Below the pieces are notes generated by a model that did not search any database, was not told the origin of the DNA, and saw nothing but the letters and a program-made list of their open reading frames with translations. 64,000 bases of DNA from positions 425,323-489,322 of the forward strand of contig NZ_SPPK01000003.1 in NCBI RefSeq assembly GCF_004569505.1, in the 5' to 3' direction. A program made the translations under genes and the position numbers. This DNA is from Dysgonomonas mossii. GTDB lineage: Bacteria > Bacteroidota > Bacteroidia > Bacteroidales > Dysgonomonadaceae. Shown here piece by piece: positions 26,960 through 36,682 of this stretch. Position 1 is the first letter of the stretch, and every line of letters begins with the position of its first letter.

Positions 26960-27817
26960 ATGATGAAAAATCTAATGCTATTTTCAATGTTGTTGTTTAT
27001 TTCTAATGTGTGTTTTGGGCAAGCAATGAACGTTTTTAGTAAACCGAATCAGCCTCAATATATATATGTTGGTAGCTTATCAAGTGATGTAAACTGGGCA
27101 GGAAATGCAAATAGAGTGAAAGTAGAGCTGTTTGGCGGCGATTATGGTGGAGGATCACAAGCCCGGATTGTTTATGTTGTAGATACTCGATATGAATGTA
27201 GAATAAGTAAGGAGGTTACAGCAGGCATAACAACGACTCATAAGCTGAGGGTTTTTCAGAGAGATAATAACACATACGATGTAGTCATTGAAGTTTATGA
27301 CTGGGGCGGTTATAATGTAAGAGCATACACCTTGGATTATACTGAATATCCATCAGATTTTAAGTGTATTCCTTATGACATATCAGGTAAAAAAGAAGTT
27401 ACGTCTCTTTTTGCTGTGAATACACTGATGGTAAGCGATAAGTATGGGAACTATGGAATTGGGGTGGAAAAACCTCAGTACAAATTGGATGTTTTTGGTA
27501 CAATACGTTCTAAAGAAGTAAAGATAGAAGCTACAGGGTGGTCTGATTTTGTTTTTGCCGACGATTACAAACTGCCTTCACTCTCTGAGGTTGAAAATCA
27601 CATTAAAGAAAATAAACATTTACCAGATATTCCGTCAGAAAAAGAAATTATGGCAGATGGTATTAGTGTGGGTGATATGCAAGCAAAACTTTTACAAAAA
27701 ATAGAAGAATTGACATTGTATGTGATCGAACAAAATAAAAAAATAGAAAATCTGGAAGATAAAAATAATAAGCAAGAAGAACAGATAAAAGACTTGCAGG
27801 AGAAAGTCAAAAGATAA
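26960..27817 (+). CDS. Exported protein with tail-fibre-like C-terminal coiled-coil domain
   Basis: A 285-residue exported protein with signal peptide (ending CFGQA). The first half is beta-rich with no recognised domain. From about residue 165 (YGIGVEKPQYKLDVFG, then WSDFVFADDYKLPSLSEV, HLPDIPSEKEI) it matches the widespread Bacteroidota tail-fibre-like module, ending in a coiled coil of about 50 residues (LLQKIEELTLYVIEQNKKI onward). Such modules resemble phage tail-fibre C-termini and may trimerise. There is no phage context, so it is best read as a cell-surface or adhesion protein of unknown role. Confidence 0.7.
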   Translation: MMKNLMLFSMLLFISNVCFGQAMNVFSKPNQPQYIYVGSLSSDVNWAGNANRVKVELFGGDYGGGSQARIVYVVDTRYECRISKEVTAGITTTHKLRVFQRDNNTYDVVIEVYDWGGYNVRAYTLDYTEYPSDFKCIPYDISGKKEVTSLFAVNTLMVSDKYGNYGIGVEKPQYKLDVFGTIRSKEVKIEATGWSDFVFADDYKLPSLSEVENHIKENKHLPDIPSEKEIMADGISVGDMQAKLLQKIEELTLYVIEQNKKIENLEDKNNKQEEQIKDLQEKVKR

Positions 27818-27877
27818 ATGAGGTTTTTCCATCCATTTACTTGAATATTGTATTAGAGACAATTCAAATAAAAAATG

Positions 27878-27885
27878 TAATTTTG
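27878..27885 (+). promoter_or_regulatory. -7 element for the rRNA methyltransferase gene
   Basis: TAATTTTG, 28 bp before the ATG at 27913; no good TTG at -33. Confidence 0.6.
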
Positions 27886-27912
27886 TAGCTTCATTTCGAC
27901 AGCTATTTAATT

Positions 27913-29100
27913 ATGAATTATAAAAAGGTCAAGCTAAAGCCTAAAAAAGAAGAATCGCTTAAGCGTTTTCATCCTTGGATATTCTCGGGAGCAGTACAGT
28001 CTAAAGATGAAAGTCTTGCAGAAGGAGAAGTCGTTAACGTATATACAATCAACGATGAATTTATTGCTGTCGGTCATTATCAGATTGGGAGTATAGAGGT
28101 TCGGGTATTATCTTTTGAAGAAGAAGATATTGATCTTGATTTCTGGAAGAAGCGTTTGTCTTCGGCTTTGGAATTGAGAAAATCAATAGGCTTATTATCT
28201 GATAATAATAATTCATATCGCCTTGTACATGGAGAAGGGGATCTTCTTCCCGGTCTTATTATAGATGTTTATGCCGAAACGGCTGTTATTCAGTCTCATT
28301 CGGTCGGGATGCACGAGTCACGTCTGATGATCTGTGATGCATTGAAGGCCGTGTTAGGAGATAACCTGAAAAATGTATATTACAAATCGGAAACCACCTT
28401 GCCATACAAAGCCAATCTGGGAGCAGAAAATGAATATCTGTACAAAGGTGATTCTGTCAACGAAATAGCACTTGAAAATGGTTTGAAGTTTTATCCTGAT
28501 TGGGTAAAAGGGCAGAAGACCGGTTTCTTTGTCGATCAGCGAGATAATAGAGCATTGCTCGAAAAGTATTCAAAAGGTCGGTCTGTACTAAATATGTTTT
28601 GTTATACAGGAGGGTTCTCTTTCTATGCTTTGCGTGGTGGTGCAAATCTGGTTCACTCGGTGGATAGCTCATCTAAGGCAATTATGTTGACGAATAGGAA
28701 TGTGGGGTTGAATTTTCCCGATAATAAACGACATGAGGCTTTTGCCGAAGATGCATTCAAGTTTTTAGGTGGTATCAATAAAGGAGACTATGATTTGATC
28801 ATACTTGATCCTCCGGCTTTTGCAAAACACAGAGGAGCTATAAAAAATGCATTGCAAGGTTACAAGCGTTTAAATGCTGCCGCATTCGAAAAAGTAGCAC
28901 CCGGAGGTATTGTGTTTACTTTTTCCTGTTCGCAGGTTATCAGTAAAGATGCTTTCCGTTTGGCTGTATTCAGTGCCGCTGCTTTGTCGGGTAGGAGTGT
29001 GAGAATATTACACCAGTTAAGTCAGCCCGCCGATCATCCCATCAATATCTATCATCCTGAAGGCGAATACCTGAAAGGATTGGTATTATATGTAGAGTGA
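27913..29100 (+). CDS. rlmI: Class I SAM-dependent rRNA cytosine-C5 methyltransferase (RlmI-like)
   Basis: A 395-residue enzyme with an N-terminal PUA domain (residues 1-75, RFHPWIFSGAV) and a Rossmann methyltransferase domain. SAM-binding motif I is VLNMFCYTGGFSFYAL, motif IV is LDPPAFAKH and the catalytic loop with cysteine is FTFSCSQ. E. coli RlmI methylates C1962 of 23S rRNA; this is the closest family by motif order and length. Single gene with its own promoter. Confidence 0.9.
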   Translation: MNYKKVKLKPKKEESLKRFHPWIFSGAVQSKDESLAEGEVVNVYTINDEFIAVGHYQIGSIEVRVLSFEEEDIDLDFWKKRLSSALELRKSIGLLSDNNNSYRLVHGEGDLLPGLIIDVYAETAVIQSHSVGMHESRLMICDALKAVLGDNLKNVYYKSETTLPYKANLGAENEYLYKGDSVNEIALENGLKFYPDWVKGQKTGFFVDQRDNRALLEKYSKGRSVLNMFCYTGGFSFYALRGGANLVHSVDSSSKAIMLTNRNVGLNFPDNKRHEAFAEDAFKFLGGINKGDYDLIILDPPAFAKHRGAIKNALQGYKRLNAAAFEKVAPGGIVFTFSCSQVISKDAFRLAVFSAAALSGRSVRILHQLSQPADHPINIYHPEGEYLKGLVLYVE

Positions 29101-29205
29101 TTGGTTTTAGCCGATTCATTATTCTGGCTTCAAATTATCTTATATAGAGAGAAGTAGGCTGAAAAGAAGAAGCGAAAAAGTAACAATTCGAAATAGATTA
29201 AGAAG

Positions 29206-29287
29206 TGTCACTTTTGTCACCTTTTAATGTTTAATATTTTGATTGTTATGTATTTGTGAATATTTTATTTTGTCACTTTTTGTAACC
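29206..29287. repeat. Paired imperfect repeats upstream of the CCA-adding-type gene
   Basis: TGTCACTTTTGTCACC at 29206-29221 recurs as TGTCACTTTTTGTAACC at 29271-29287, 65 bp apart, around an AT-rich stretch that should contain the promoter. Each copy contains two GTNAC half-sites. This could be a two-site operator. The rest of 29101-29320 shows no gene. Confidence 0.45.
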
Positions 29288-29320
29288 TGATTGATAGAAA
29301 TAAAGAGTTATCTACATAAA

Positions 29321-30757
29321 ATGTTAAATAACGAATTTAACGATATAATAAAGAAGAAATTTTCGGGAGAAATATTTGATACTATTTCACGTGTGGCAGA
29401 TGAGATGAATCTTGAATGCTACGCTATAGGCGGTTATGTACGTGATATATTTCTACGCCGTGCATCCAAAGATATAGATATTGTTACTATCGGTAAGGGT
29501 ATCGAGCTGGCAGAGGCTGTGACTAAGGCTCTGGGGAGGAAGGCAAAACTTTCGGTTTTTAAGAACTTTGGTACAGCACAGATTAAGTACAAAGATACGG
29601 AGATAGAATTTGTTGGGGCACGCAAGGAGTCTTATAATAGAGACTCGCGCAAACCGATTGTAGAGGATGGTACGCTCGAAGATGATCAGAATCGTAGAGA
29701 TTTTACAATAAATGCGTTAGCGGTTTGTCTTAATAAAGATCGTTTTGGAGAATTACTAGACCCTTTCGGTGGGCTCAAAGATATGGATAGTCTGACTATT
29801 CGTACTCCGCTCGATCCTGATATTACATTCAGCGACGACCCTCTGAGGATGCTCAGGGCAATACGCTTTTCTTCACAGCTTGGTTTTGATATAGAACCTA
29901 AAACCTTTGATGCAATCAGCAGAAATAAAGATCGTATAGAGATCATATCAAGAGAGCGCATAATTGATGAGGTGAACAAAATAGTACTTTCGCCTAAGCC
30001 TTCGGTTGGTTTCCTTCAACTCGATCAGACCGGATTACTTTCTATTATCTTCCCTGAATTAGTGGCTTTGAAAGGTGCTGAAACAAAAGAAGGGGTAGGG
30101 CATAAGGATAATTTTTATCATACTTTGGTCGTCTTGGATAATATTTCGAAGAAAACAGACAATCTGTGGCTCCGATGGTCGGCTATACTTCATGATATTG
30201 CCAAGCCTGCAACCAAACGCTGGGACAATAAATTCGGTTGGACTTTTCACAATCATAACTTCATAGGCGAGAAGATGATTCCGGGAATCTTTAGACGGAT
30301 GAAGCTGCCATTGAATGAAAAGATGAAGTATGTGCAAAAAATGGTTACTTTGCATATGCGTCCTCAGGTATTGGTAGACGAGGAAATTTCTGATTCAGCC
30401 ATCCGTCGTTTGCTTTTCGAGGCAGGTGACGATATTGATGACCTGATGACATTGTGTGAAGCTGATATTACATCAAAGAATCCCGATAAGGTTCGTCGTT
30501 ACCTTCGTAATTTTGAGATTGTACGTCAGAAACTAAGAGATATAGAAGAGAAAGATCAGGTACGGAATTTTCAACCGCCGATCAAAGGTGAAGAAATTAT
30601 GGAAATGTTCGGTCTTGGGCCCGGAGTGGAAGTGGGACGGCTTAAGGCATCCATCAAAGATGCTATCTTAGATGGGGTGATTCCCAATGAATATGACGCT
30701 GCTTACAATTATTTGATAGAGAAAGCGAAAAAGATAGGACTGACACCAATAAAATAA
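29321..30757 (+). CDS. cca: CCA tRNA nucleotidyltransferase / poly(A) polymerase-family protein with HD domain
   Basis: A 478-residue class II tRNA nucleotidyltransferase. The head domain has [19 protein letters not shown] with the DxD metal site, followed by [10 protein letters not shown] and [17 protein letters not shown]. An HD domain (residues about 245-380) includes [10 protein letters not shown] and ILHDIAKPA. Such enzymes add or repair the 3' CCA of tRNAs; specificity for C and A cannot be separated from poly(A) polymerase by eye. None of the four tRNAs in this window encodes CCA, so such an activity is required. Start at the ATG at 29321; a TTG at 29291 lies in the leader and is rejected. 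Confidence 0.9.
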   Translation: MLNNEFNDIIKKKFSGEIFDTISRVADEMNLECYAIGGYVRDIFLRRASKDIDIVTIGKGIELAEAVTKALGRKAKLSVFKNFGTAQIKYKDTEIEFVGARKESYNRDSRKPIVEDGTLEDDQNRRDFTINALAVCLNKDRFGELLDPFGGLKDMDSLTIRTPLDPDITFSDDPLRMLRAIRFSSQLGFDIEPKTFDAISRNKDRIEIISRERIIDEVNKIVLSPKPSVGFLQLDQTGLLSIIFPELVALKGAETKEGVGHKDNFYHTLVVLDNISKKTDNLWLRWSAILHDIAKPATKRWDNKFGWTFHNHNFIGEKMIPGIFRRMKLPLNEKMKYVQKMVTLHMRPQVLVDEEISDSAIRRLLFEAGDDIDDLMTLCEADITSKNPDKVRRYLRNFEIVRQKLRDIEEKDQVRNFQPPIKGEEIMEMFGLGPGVEVGRLKASIKDAILDGVIPNEYDAAYNYLIEKAKKIGLTPIK

Positions 30758-30761
30758 TAAT

Positions 30762-31256
30762 ATGAAAAAGAATTTATTTGCGTTCGTTGTGTTTTTAATT
30801 TGCTGTGTGAGTGTGCAAGCTCAAAAATCAGCTTTAATAATGGATCTCGCTTATCGGAATAAATTTAATTATACGAATTGGGGCGTAGGTTTACAGTATA
30901 AATATAATTTGCCTGCTAATTTTAGAGCAGCAGCCGATTTCGTAGCCTATTTTCCTGAAGAAAGTAGTTTCGGGTTGGATTTCGGAATTAATTTACAGTA
31001 TCAATTACATGTGTGTAATAACTTGTCTATATATCCTTTTGCTGGAGGTATTATGTCTAATCATTCATTCTCAGCGATTCCGAATAATGTAAATGAAACA
31101 GGATTTGGTTTAAATTTTGGTGCAGGTATTGAGTATAACGTAAGTAAGAAAGGATTCTTGAATTTCGATTATAGATATAATCTGATAGATAAAAAAAAGA
31201 ATGCGTGGTATACGGATTATAGTCTGATACGTATAGGCTACGGAGTCCGGTTCTAA
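30762..31256 (+). CDS. Small outer-membrane beta-barrel protein
   Basis: A 164-residue exported protein: signal peptide ending VQAQ, then alternating amphipathic strands (YTNWGVGLQYKYNL, FGLDFGINLQYQLHV, FGLNFGAGIEYNV, LNFDYRYNLIDK) and a C-terminal aromatic residue (RIGYGVRF), the pattern of an eight-stranded outer-membrane barrel. It starts 4 bp after the CCA-adding gene and 19 bp before folA. No specific function is recognised. Confidence 0.8.
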   Translation: MKKNLFAFVVFLICCVSVQAQKSALIMDLAYRNKFNYTNWGVGLQYKYNLPANFRAAADFVAYFPEESSFGLDFGINLQYQLHVCNNLSIYPFAGGIMSNHSFSAIPNNVNETGFGLNFGAGIEYNVSKKGFLNFDYRYNLIDKKKNAWYTDYSLIRIGYGVRF

Positions 31257-31275
31257 AATTATAGATAAAGAAATT

Positions 31276-31776
31276 ATGACAATAAAATCAATTGTAGTTG
31301 TGGTTGACGAAGCAAATGCCATCGGTAAAAATAATGACCTGCTTTGCCATTTGCCGAACGATCTGAAGCATTTTAAGGCTATCACAGCGGGTTATCCTGT
31401 TGTAATGGGGCGTCGAACGTTTGAGTCGTTGCCTAAAGGTGCGTTGCCCAACAGAAGGAATATTGTGATAACTAATAATAAGGATTTACAATTCGATCGT
31501 TGCGAAATGGTTTCATCTATCGATGAGGCAATAGAGCTTTGTAAAGGCGAACAAGAGATCTTTTTTATTGGAGGAGGAACTATATACAAGAAAGCAATTG
31601 ATTTTGCAGACAGGCTTTATCTGACCCGTATTCATCATCAATTTGAAGGAGCGGACACCTTCTTCCCCGAAATAAAACAGGAAGAGTGGAAGGAGCTATC
31701 GCGAGAAGATCATGATACAGATGAGAAACATAAATACAGATACAGTTTCATTAATTTAGAGAAAATAAAACGTTAA
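31276..31776 (+). CDS. folA: Dihydrofolate reductase
   Basis: NADPH-dependent reduction of dihydrofolate to tetrahydrofolate, the target of trimethoprim. The 166 residues show the substrate loop NAIGKNNDLLCHLPNDLKHF with the catalytic acidic residue D of PNDL, the cofactor motif VVMGRRTFESLP and IFFIGGGTIYKKAI. Many Bacteroidota keep thyA next to folA; here folA follows a beta-barrel gene and thyA is absent from the window. Confidence 0.97.
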   Translation: MTIKSIVVVVDEANAIGKNNDLLCHLPNDLKHFKAITAGYPVVMGRRTFESLPKGALPNRRNIVITNNKDLQFDRCEMVSSIDEAIELCKGEQEIFFIGGGTIYKKAIDFADRLYLTRIHHQFEGADTFFPEIKQEEWKELSREDHDTDEKHKYRYSFINLEKIKR

Positions 31777-31781
31777 TATAC

Positions 31782-31812
31782 TTGCTTATATTAAATAAAC
31801 ATCCTATTTTTG
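31782..31812 (+). promoter_or_regulatory. Promoter for rpmH (-33 TTG, -7 TATTTTTG)
   Basis: TTG at 31782-31784 and TATTTTTG at 31805-31812 are separated by exactly 20 bp, the best spacing for this sigma factor. CAACCCGAATA follows directly, the extended motif shared with argS and rpsU. Confidence 0.8.
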
Positions 31813-31866
31813 CAACCCGAATATCTGGAAGATAATTGAAATTATAACAGAAAATAATATATAGCA

Positions 31867-32019
31867 ATGAAAAGAACTTTTCAACCATCAAACAGAAAGA
31901 GAAAAAACAAACATGGTTTTCGCTCTAGAATGGCTACTGCAAACGGACGCAGAGTACTTGCTTCACGCAGAGCAAAAGGAAGAGCTAAACTAACTGTCTC
32001 TGACGAATACAGCAAATAA
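31867..32019 (+). CDS. rpmH: Large ribosomal subunit protein bL34
   Basis: A 50-codon gene. The translation starts [19 protein letters not shown], continues with [20 protein letters not shown] and ends LTVSDEYSK: the family signature of bL34, a small basic protein of the 50S subunit. It has its own promoter at 31782 and a 54-nt leader. Unlike many bacteria, it is not next to dnaA or rnpA here; a co-directional cvpA follows after 87 bp. Confidence 0.97.
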   Translation: MKRTFQPSNRKRKNKHGFRSRMATANGRRVLASRRAKGRAKLTVSDEYSK

Positions 32020-32106
32020 GATCTTTTAAAGGCATTTTGCTAAAGATATACAAGGTAAGAATTATTATAATTCTTACTTTTGTTTTTTATATAAGCCTCA
32101 CTTTGT

Positions 32107-32649
32107 ATGAATTGGTTCGACTTGCTTGTAGTTATATTGATTGGGATAACCCTTGTTAAGGGGTTCTTTTCGGGGCTTGTTATGCAAATAGCATCTTTAG
32201 CCGGATTGATATTAGGAGCGGTTTTTGCGGGTCAGTTGTCAGGCTTTATAGCTCCCAAGTTGATAAAGCTAACCGAGGCATCCCCTCACATTATCGGACC
32301 ATTATCTTATATTGTGGCCTTTCTGCTTATTATAGTGGCGTTGTTCTTTGCGGGAAAGCTACTCGAGTCATTTGTAGAAGCCATAAAAATGAGTGCTCTC
32401 AACCGACTGGGCGGAGCTTTGTTTTGTTGTGCTAAATGGCTTGTAGTATTCAGTATTGTGATAAACCTTGTTGTCGAATTAGACCAAAATAAGCATCTCA
32501 TTAAAGAGGATGTGCGTGAGAATGCCTATTCTTATCCTACTGTTATCAACATTGCCAGAGCAGTAATTCCTTACTTGCGATTTGACTGGGTAAAAGACTT
32601 GAAAGAAGAGGCTGCTACCCATATTAAAGACAAGGGTATTGCTATTTAG
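32107..32649 (+). CDS. cvpA: CvpA family membrane protein
   Basis: A 180-residue protein with four hydrophobic segments (about residues 5-25, 28-50, 60-88 and 95-125) and the CvpA-type start NWFDLLVVILIGITLVKGFFSG. E. coli CvpA was named for colicin V production and is linked to envelope stress; the molecular role is unclear. It ends 5 bp from the convergent Ppx/GppA gene. Confidence 0.85.
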   Translation: MNWFDLLVVILIGITLVKGFFSGLVMQIASLAGLILGAVFAGQLSGFIAPKLIKLTEASPHIIGPLSYIVAFLLIIVALFFAGKLLESFVEAIKMSALNRLGGALFCCAKWLVVFSIVINLVVELDQNKHLIKEDVRENAYSYPTVINIARAVIPYLRFDWVKDLKEEAATHIKDKGIAI

Positions 32650-32654
32650 ATATA

Positions 32655-33566
32655 CTATTTCTTAGCAAGGATTCCAGATGTTTGATGCTCATGAAATAAG
32701 TGATATATAATACCATCCGATAGTCCTATCTTAGGAACGAATATTTCATTGACTTTACAAATCTTACTAATCGATAAGAATATCTTCAAAGCAGGAACAA
32801 TAACGTCAGCACGATAAGTATTAAGTTTATAAGACTGAATCCGCTCTTCATAACTCAACGATTTTAGACTGTCATAGAGTTTCTTCAGTTCGTCATAGCT
32901 GATAGGTTCCCGTTCTCTTTTTCCCAATACTTTGTGTATCTTATTTATGTTTCCACCCGATGCAATTATACTGAATGAGTTATTATCTTTAGAGATATCT
33001 TTTAGCCAAGACTTAAATCGTTTTTCTTCATCTTCTTTTACGGCATCTACCAGTAAGCGTACAGTTCCCATCTGGAAAGAATTGGAATCTACTTTTTGTT
33101 GATTGCTGTATACGATCACTTCTGTGCTGCCTCCTCCAACGTCAACATAGAGATAGTTCTTCTTTTTGTCCATAAAGTTGTCCAACTCTCCGGCCTCGTA
33201 TATAATTTCGGCTTCTTCCCTGCCGGTTATAATGTCTATGTTTATACCACTTTCGCGCCGTATGTCTTCTACTATATTGGCTCCATTGGTAGCATCACGC
33301 ATGGCGCTGGTTGCACATGCTCTGTAGTTCATCACACCATAGGCTTTCATTATATGTGAGAAACCCTGCATTGCATGTATAAGTCGCCACTCCTTATCTT
33401 TGCTTATTGTTCCAGAGGTAAATACGTCGTCACCCAAACGGATAGGTACACGGAGATAAGCTACCTTCTTAAAGTCGGGCGTTATTCCGTTTACTTCAAT
33501 GTTGTTTATAAGTAGGCGAATAGCATTAGAGCCTATATCTATTGCTGCAAATATATCTGTATTCAT
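32655..33566 (-). CDS. Ppx/GppA-family phosphatase (exopolyphosphatase-like), downstream of ppk1
   Basis: A 303-residue ASKHA-fold phosphatase: phosphate-1 loop AAIDIGSNAIRLLI, YVDVGGGSTEVIVY and the adenosine-type loop IASGGNINKIHK. Members hydrolyse the ends of polyphosphate or the 5' phosphate of pppGpp. It lacks the C-terminal HD domain of long Ppx proteins, so it is the short form. Its ATG overlaps the ppk1 stop by 4 bp (ATGA), which points to coupled translation with the enzyme that makes polyphosphate. Confidence 0.92.
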   Translation of the reverse strand: MNTDIFAAIDIGSNAIRLLINNIEVNGITPDFKKVAYLRVPIRLGDDVFTSGTISKDKEWRLIHAMQGFSHIMKAYGVMNYRACATSAMRDATNGANIVEDIRRESGINIDIITGREEAEIIYEAGELDNFMDKKKNYLYVDVGGGSTEVIVYSNQQKVDSNSFQMGTVRLLVDAVKEDEEKRFKSWLKDISKDNNSFSIIASGGNINKIHKVLGKREREPISYDELKKLYDSLKSLSYEERIQSYKLNTYRADVIVPALKIFLSISKICKVNEIFVPKIGLSDGIIYHLFHEHQTSGILAKK

Positions 33567-35599
33567 TTTTTATCATTCAATTTCTTATAAAAATCGTATA
33601 AAGCTGTCTGAGAGCGGCAAGGAGGATTGTCTCCTCTCTTTACATAATTGTTGCACCCAAAGACAGTGAGATCTCTTGCTTTTTCATTATCCGACCATTG
33701 TATATCAAAGAAGCTCTTCAATGTTTGTTTTATTTCTTTGTCGAGGATAGGAACTCCCACCTCTATTCTTCTGTCTAGATTTCGTGTCATCCAGTCTGCA
33801 CTCATGATATAGACTTTCTCGTCTCCGTCATTGTGGAATATAGCTATACGTGCATGTTCTAGATAGCGGTCTACAATGCTTATTACCCGTATGTTCTCGC
33901 TTAGATCTTTCATCTGAGGCTGTAAGCAGCACGCACCTCTGACGATAAGCCGTATCTCGACTCCTGCCTGACTTGCTTTGTAAAGCAGCTTCACCATTTC
34001 TTCATCGGTAAGGCTGTTAAACTTAGCAAATATATAAGCCCGTTTTCCGTTCTGCGCATTTTTTATTTCTTTCTTGATGAGGTTGACGAATTGATTGCGC
34101 ATATAATAAGGCGAAACAAGCAGTTGCTTGCACGAGAAGTGTTTGTGTGTATTGATCAGAAAATCGAATACTATAGCTGTATCAGCTACTATTTGAGGAT
34201 TTGAAGTGAACAAGCCGAAATCTCCATATATCTGAGCTGTTGCCTCATTAAAGTTGCCGGTTCCGATATATGCAAAATCTTTATTTTTGCGTTCTACCAA
34301 AACGATTTTGCTGTGTACCTTTAGTCCGGTGACGCCATGTATGACTTTTACTCCCTCCTTTTGCAGTATCTCCGAATATTCTACATTTTGTTCTTCATCG
34401 AAGCGTGCCAGCAGTTCCATTAATACAACTACTCTCTTGCCGTTTTTAGCTGCATTGATCAGGGCGTTAATAACTTTCGAACGTTCTGCAACACGATATA
34501 AAGTGATGTAGATACTTTCTACTTTAGGGTCTATCGCAGCTTCCCGAAGGAAATCAATAAAGTGATTGAATGTATGATATGGATAATTAAGTAATACATC
34601 TTTACGGGCAATGGTTTTCAATATGCTCGAAAATGGTTTTATGTGCGGATGGTTTAGCGGAGCCAAGCTTTTGCTTTCAAGATCGGGGCGCACCTTAGGG
34701 AATTTCATTAAATCCCTCATAAGATGATATCGCCCTCCCGCATCTAATTCCTCCCGCCTTTTTAGCTGGAGCTTTGATGATATGATATCTAACAAGTCTT
34801 CGGGCATTTCTCTGTCGTAGATGAGGCGAACAGGCTGTCCGTGCAGACGATTTTGTAATCCGGTCTCCATCTTCTCTATCAAGCTTTTAGAAATGTCGTC
34901 ATCTATTGTGAGTTGAGCATCACGCATCAGTTTGAATGTATATGCCGAAATACTTTTATAGTTAAACATAAAGAATATTTCGTCCAAGCATAAACGAATT
35001 ATATCATCTAAAAATATGATATCGTGTCTGCCTTTTACTGATGGCAATACGACAAAGCGTGGGCATGAAGAACTTACCGGAATTTGAATAATTGCATATC
35101 TGGAATCGTTTTTGTCGGAGCACATCTTAACCGCATGGTAGATATTGTTGTCCCGCAAAAAGGGTAATTGAGTAGATTTACGAATAATAAGTGGTACAAG
35201 AAGCGGGCTGACAACGCTCGAGAAATATTCGTGGCAAAACTGTTTTTGTTTCTGGTTCAGTTTTTTCTCATTCACTACATAGATATTATGTTTCTCCATT
35301 TCGGAGAGAACATCGATATAAGTTTGCATAAATTTCTTTTGCCCTTCAGAGACCTGACTGTTGATAAGGGGCAGTAATTCTTTAGCAGTGTATCCTCCCG
35401 AAAGGAGAGGTGCGCTCTTTCCTCTAATCTGACTAAGGCGAACAATATTGGCTATCCTTACCTTTATATACTCGTCCTGATTGTTTGAGAAGATACCAAG
35501 AAAACGAAGCCTCTGCATCAGAGGCACACTTTTGTCCTGAGCTTCTTGCAGTACCCGCTCGTTAAAGGTTAGCCAGCTTAAATCCCTGTTGTTTATCAT
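33563..35599 (-). CDS. ppk1: Polyphosphate kinase 1
   Basis: A 678-residue enzyme that reversibly builds polyphosphate from ATP. Four-domain PPK1 layout: N-terminal NRDLSWLTFNERVLQEA, the catalytic region with the phosphorylated histidine near residue 429 (GLKVHSKIVLVER), GTGNFNEATAQIYGDFGLFT, and the second conserved histidine near residue 580 (LEHARIAIFHN). It follows the glycosyltransferase gene without a gap and overlaps the following Ppx gene by 4 bp. Confidence 0.97.
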   Translation of the reverse strand: MINNRDLSWLTFNERVLQEAQDKSVPLMQRLRFLGIFSNNQDEYIKVRIANIVRLSQIRGKSAPLLSGGYTAKELLPLINSQVSEGQKKFMQTYIDVLSEMEKHNIYVVNEKKLNQKQKQFCHEYFSSVVSPLLVPLIIRKSTQLPFLRDNNIYHAVKMCSDKNDSRYAIIQIPVSSSCPRFVVLPSVKGRHDIIFLDDIIRLCLDEIFFMFNYKSISAYTFKLMRDAQLTIDDDISKSLIEKMETGLQNRLHGQPVRLIYDREMPEDLLDIISSKLQLKRREELDAGGRYHLMRDLMKFPKVRPDLESKSLAPLNHPHIKPFSSILKTIARKDVLLNYPYHTFNHFIDFLREAAIDPKVESIYITLYRVAERSKVINALINAAKNGKRVVVLMELLARFDEEQNVEYSEILQKEGVKVIHGVTGLKVHSKIVLVERKNKDFAYIGTGNFNEATAQIYGDFGLFTSNPQIVADTAIVFDFLINTHKHFSCKQLLVSPYYMRNQFVNLIKKEIKNAQNGKRAYIFAKFNSLTDEEMVKLLYKASQAGVEIRLIVRGACCLQPQMKDLSENIRVISIVDRYLEHARIAIFHNDGDEKVYIMSADWMTRNLDRRIEVGVPILDKEIKQTLKSFFDIQWSDNEKARDLTVFGCNNYVKRGDNPPCRSQTALYDFYKKLNDKK

Positions 35600-36682
35600 T
35601 TATGCCAGTGTTGTTAGATGCCTTAAAAAAGTCTGCTCAGCCGAATTTACCCATTCACGAAAAGAGTCATCCGATTGTTGCTTTGTTTTCATATAGTTTA
35701 ATAACACGCTCATATCAAAATTGTTTCCAACAATGCCTCCTCCAAAAGAGATAACATCAGCTGCGTTTACTTCTTGTTCTATATGAGCCGGGATCATCAT
35801 GATAGCTTTCCCCAGATAGAGAGCTTCACAAACCGATTCGAACCCCGCTGTTGTAATATATCCGCAGCATCTGCTCATAAAGTTAAGGAATTTTTCATCA
35901 TCGATCGTATGGAGTGTTAAATTTTCGTCTACTATTAGTTCCTTCGGTACATTTTGCTTATCCCAGAAGAAATGTAATTTTACGTCAGGATTTTGCTCGT
36001 GCCATGCCCTTACTTCATTTTCATACCCATGATTAAGCATGTATCCCAAAATATAGTCTTCGGTTGTAGGCTGTAGCGATAATATTTCGGATCGGAGCAG
36101 AGGCGGAACCACTGCAATGCGTTCAGGAATATAGTCTTTTAACGGATAGAAGGATAAAGCCAAGGTTTTGGTTGCGCCTACACCACATAGCAGCATATGC
36201 AGTCTCAAGAACATCATTCCTTGTTCGTCTCCTTTTCCATGTAAATAGCCGGGATGTTTTAGCAGGTATTGATGTCCGATATTTACAATCGGGATATCGG
36301 TGCTAAATCGCAAATAGGTGAGCCCGGTGAGCAGTTCGTAGAAATTGACAATAACATCGGGTTCGTTTTTCTGTATACGCCGGTGTATTTTTTCTATGCT
36401 TTTTTTATATTTCCTTAATCTCTTAGGCGATATGTTGAAAAGCAAAGTCTTTAAGAAGTGAATCCGTTTTTTATCTTTTTTGAATACAAAAGACAAGGTG
36501 TCGAAAGTTCTTATTTTAGCTCCGATTTTCTGATAAAAAAAATCGGGTATGACCCGAACCTTACTTTTTCCAACTAAAACTTCTACAACCTCGTGACCAT
36601 TGCGGCGAAGGATATCAGACAAGGCTATAGCCTGAGTCATGTGCCCTCGTCCATCTCCTTGAACAATAAATAAATATCTCAT
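35600..36682 (-). CDS. MurG-like (GT-B fold) glycosyltransferase
   Basis: A 360-residue glycosyltransferase. The N-terminal motif FIVQGDGRGHMTQAIAL is a GxGH-type acceptor loop of the GT-B/GT28 group, and the C-terminal TTAGFESVCEALYLGKAIMM with a following HIEQEVNA is the nucleotide-sugar donor site. Related proteins glycosylate lipids or teichoic-acid-like molecules. Its start overlaps the metallophosphatase stop by 4 bp and its stop abuts ppk1. The acceptor is unknown; a glycolipid is likeliest, given the LpxH-like neighbour (inference). Confidence 0.8.
   Translation of the reverse strand: MRYLFIVQGDGRGHMTQAIALSDILRRNGHEVVEVLVGKSKVRVIPDFFYQKIGAKIRTFDTLSFVFKKDKKRIHFLKTLLFNISPKRLRKYKKSIEKIHRRIQKNEPDVIVNFYELLTGLTYLRFSTDIPIVNIGHQYLLKHPGYLHGKGDEQGMMFLRLHMLLCGVGATKTLALSFYPLKDYIPERIAVVPPLLRSEILSLQPTTEDYILGYMLNHGYENEVRAWHEQNPDVKLHFFWDKQNVPKELIVDENLTLHTIDDEKFLNFMSRCCGYITTAGFESVCEALYLGKAIMMIPAHIEQEVNAADVISFGGGIVGNNFDMSVLLNYMKTKQQSDDSFREWVNSAEQTFLRHLTTLA

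Noticed and set aside
29291..29320. TTG start of the CCA-adding-type gene
   Set aside because: Lies in the leader just after the repeat pair; ATG at 29321 is sufficient for the whole domain.
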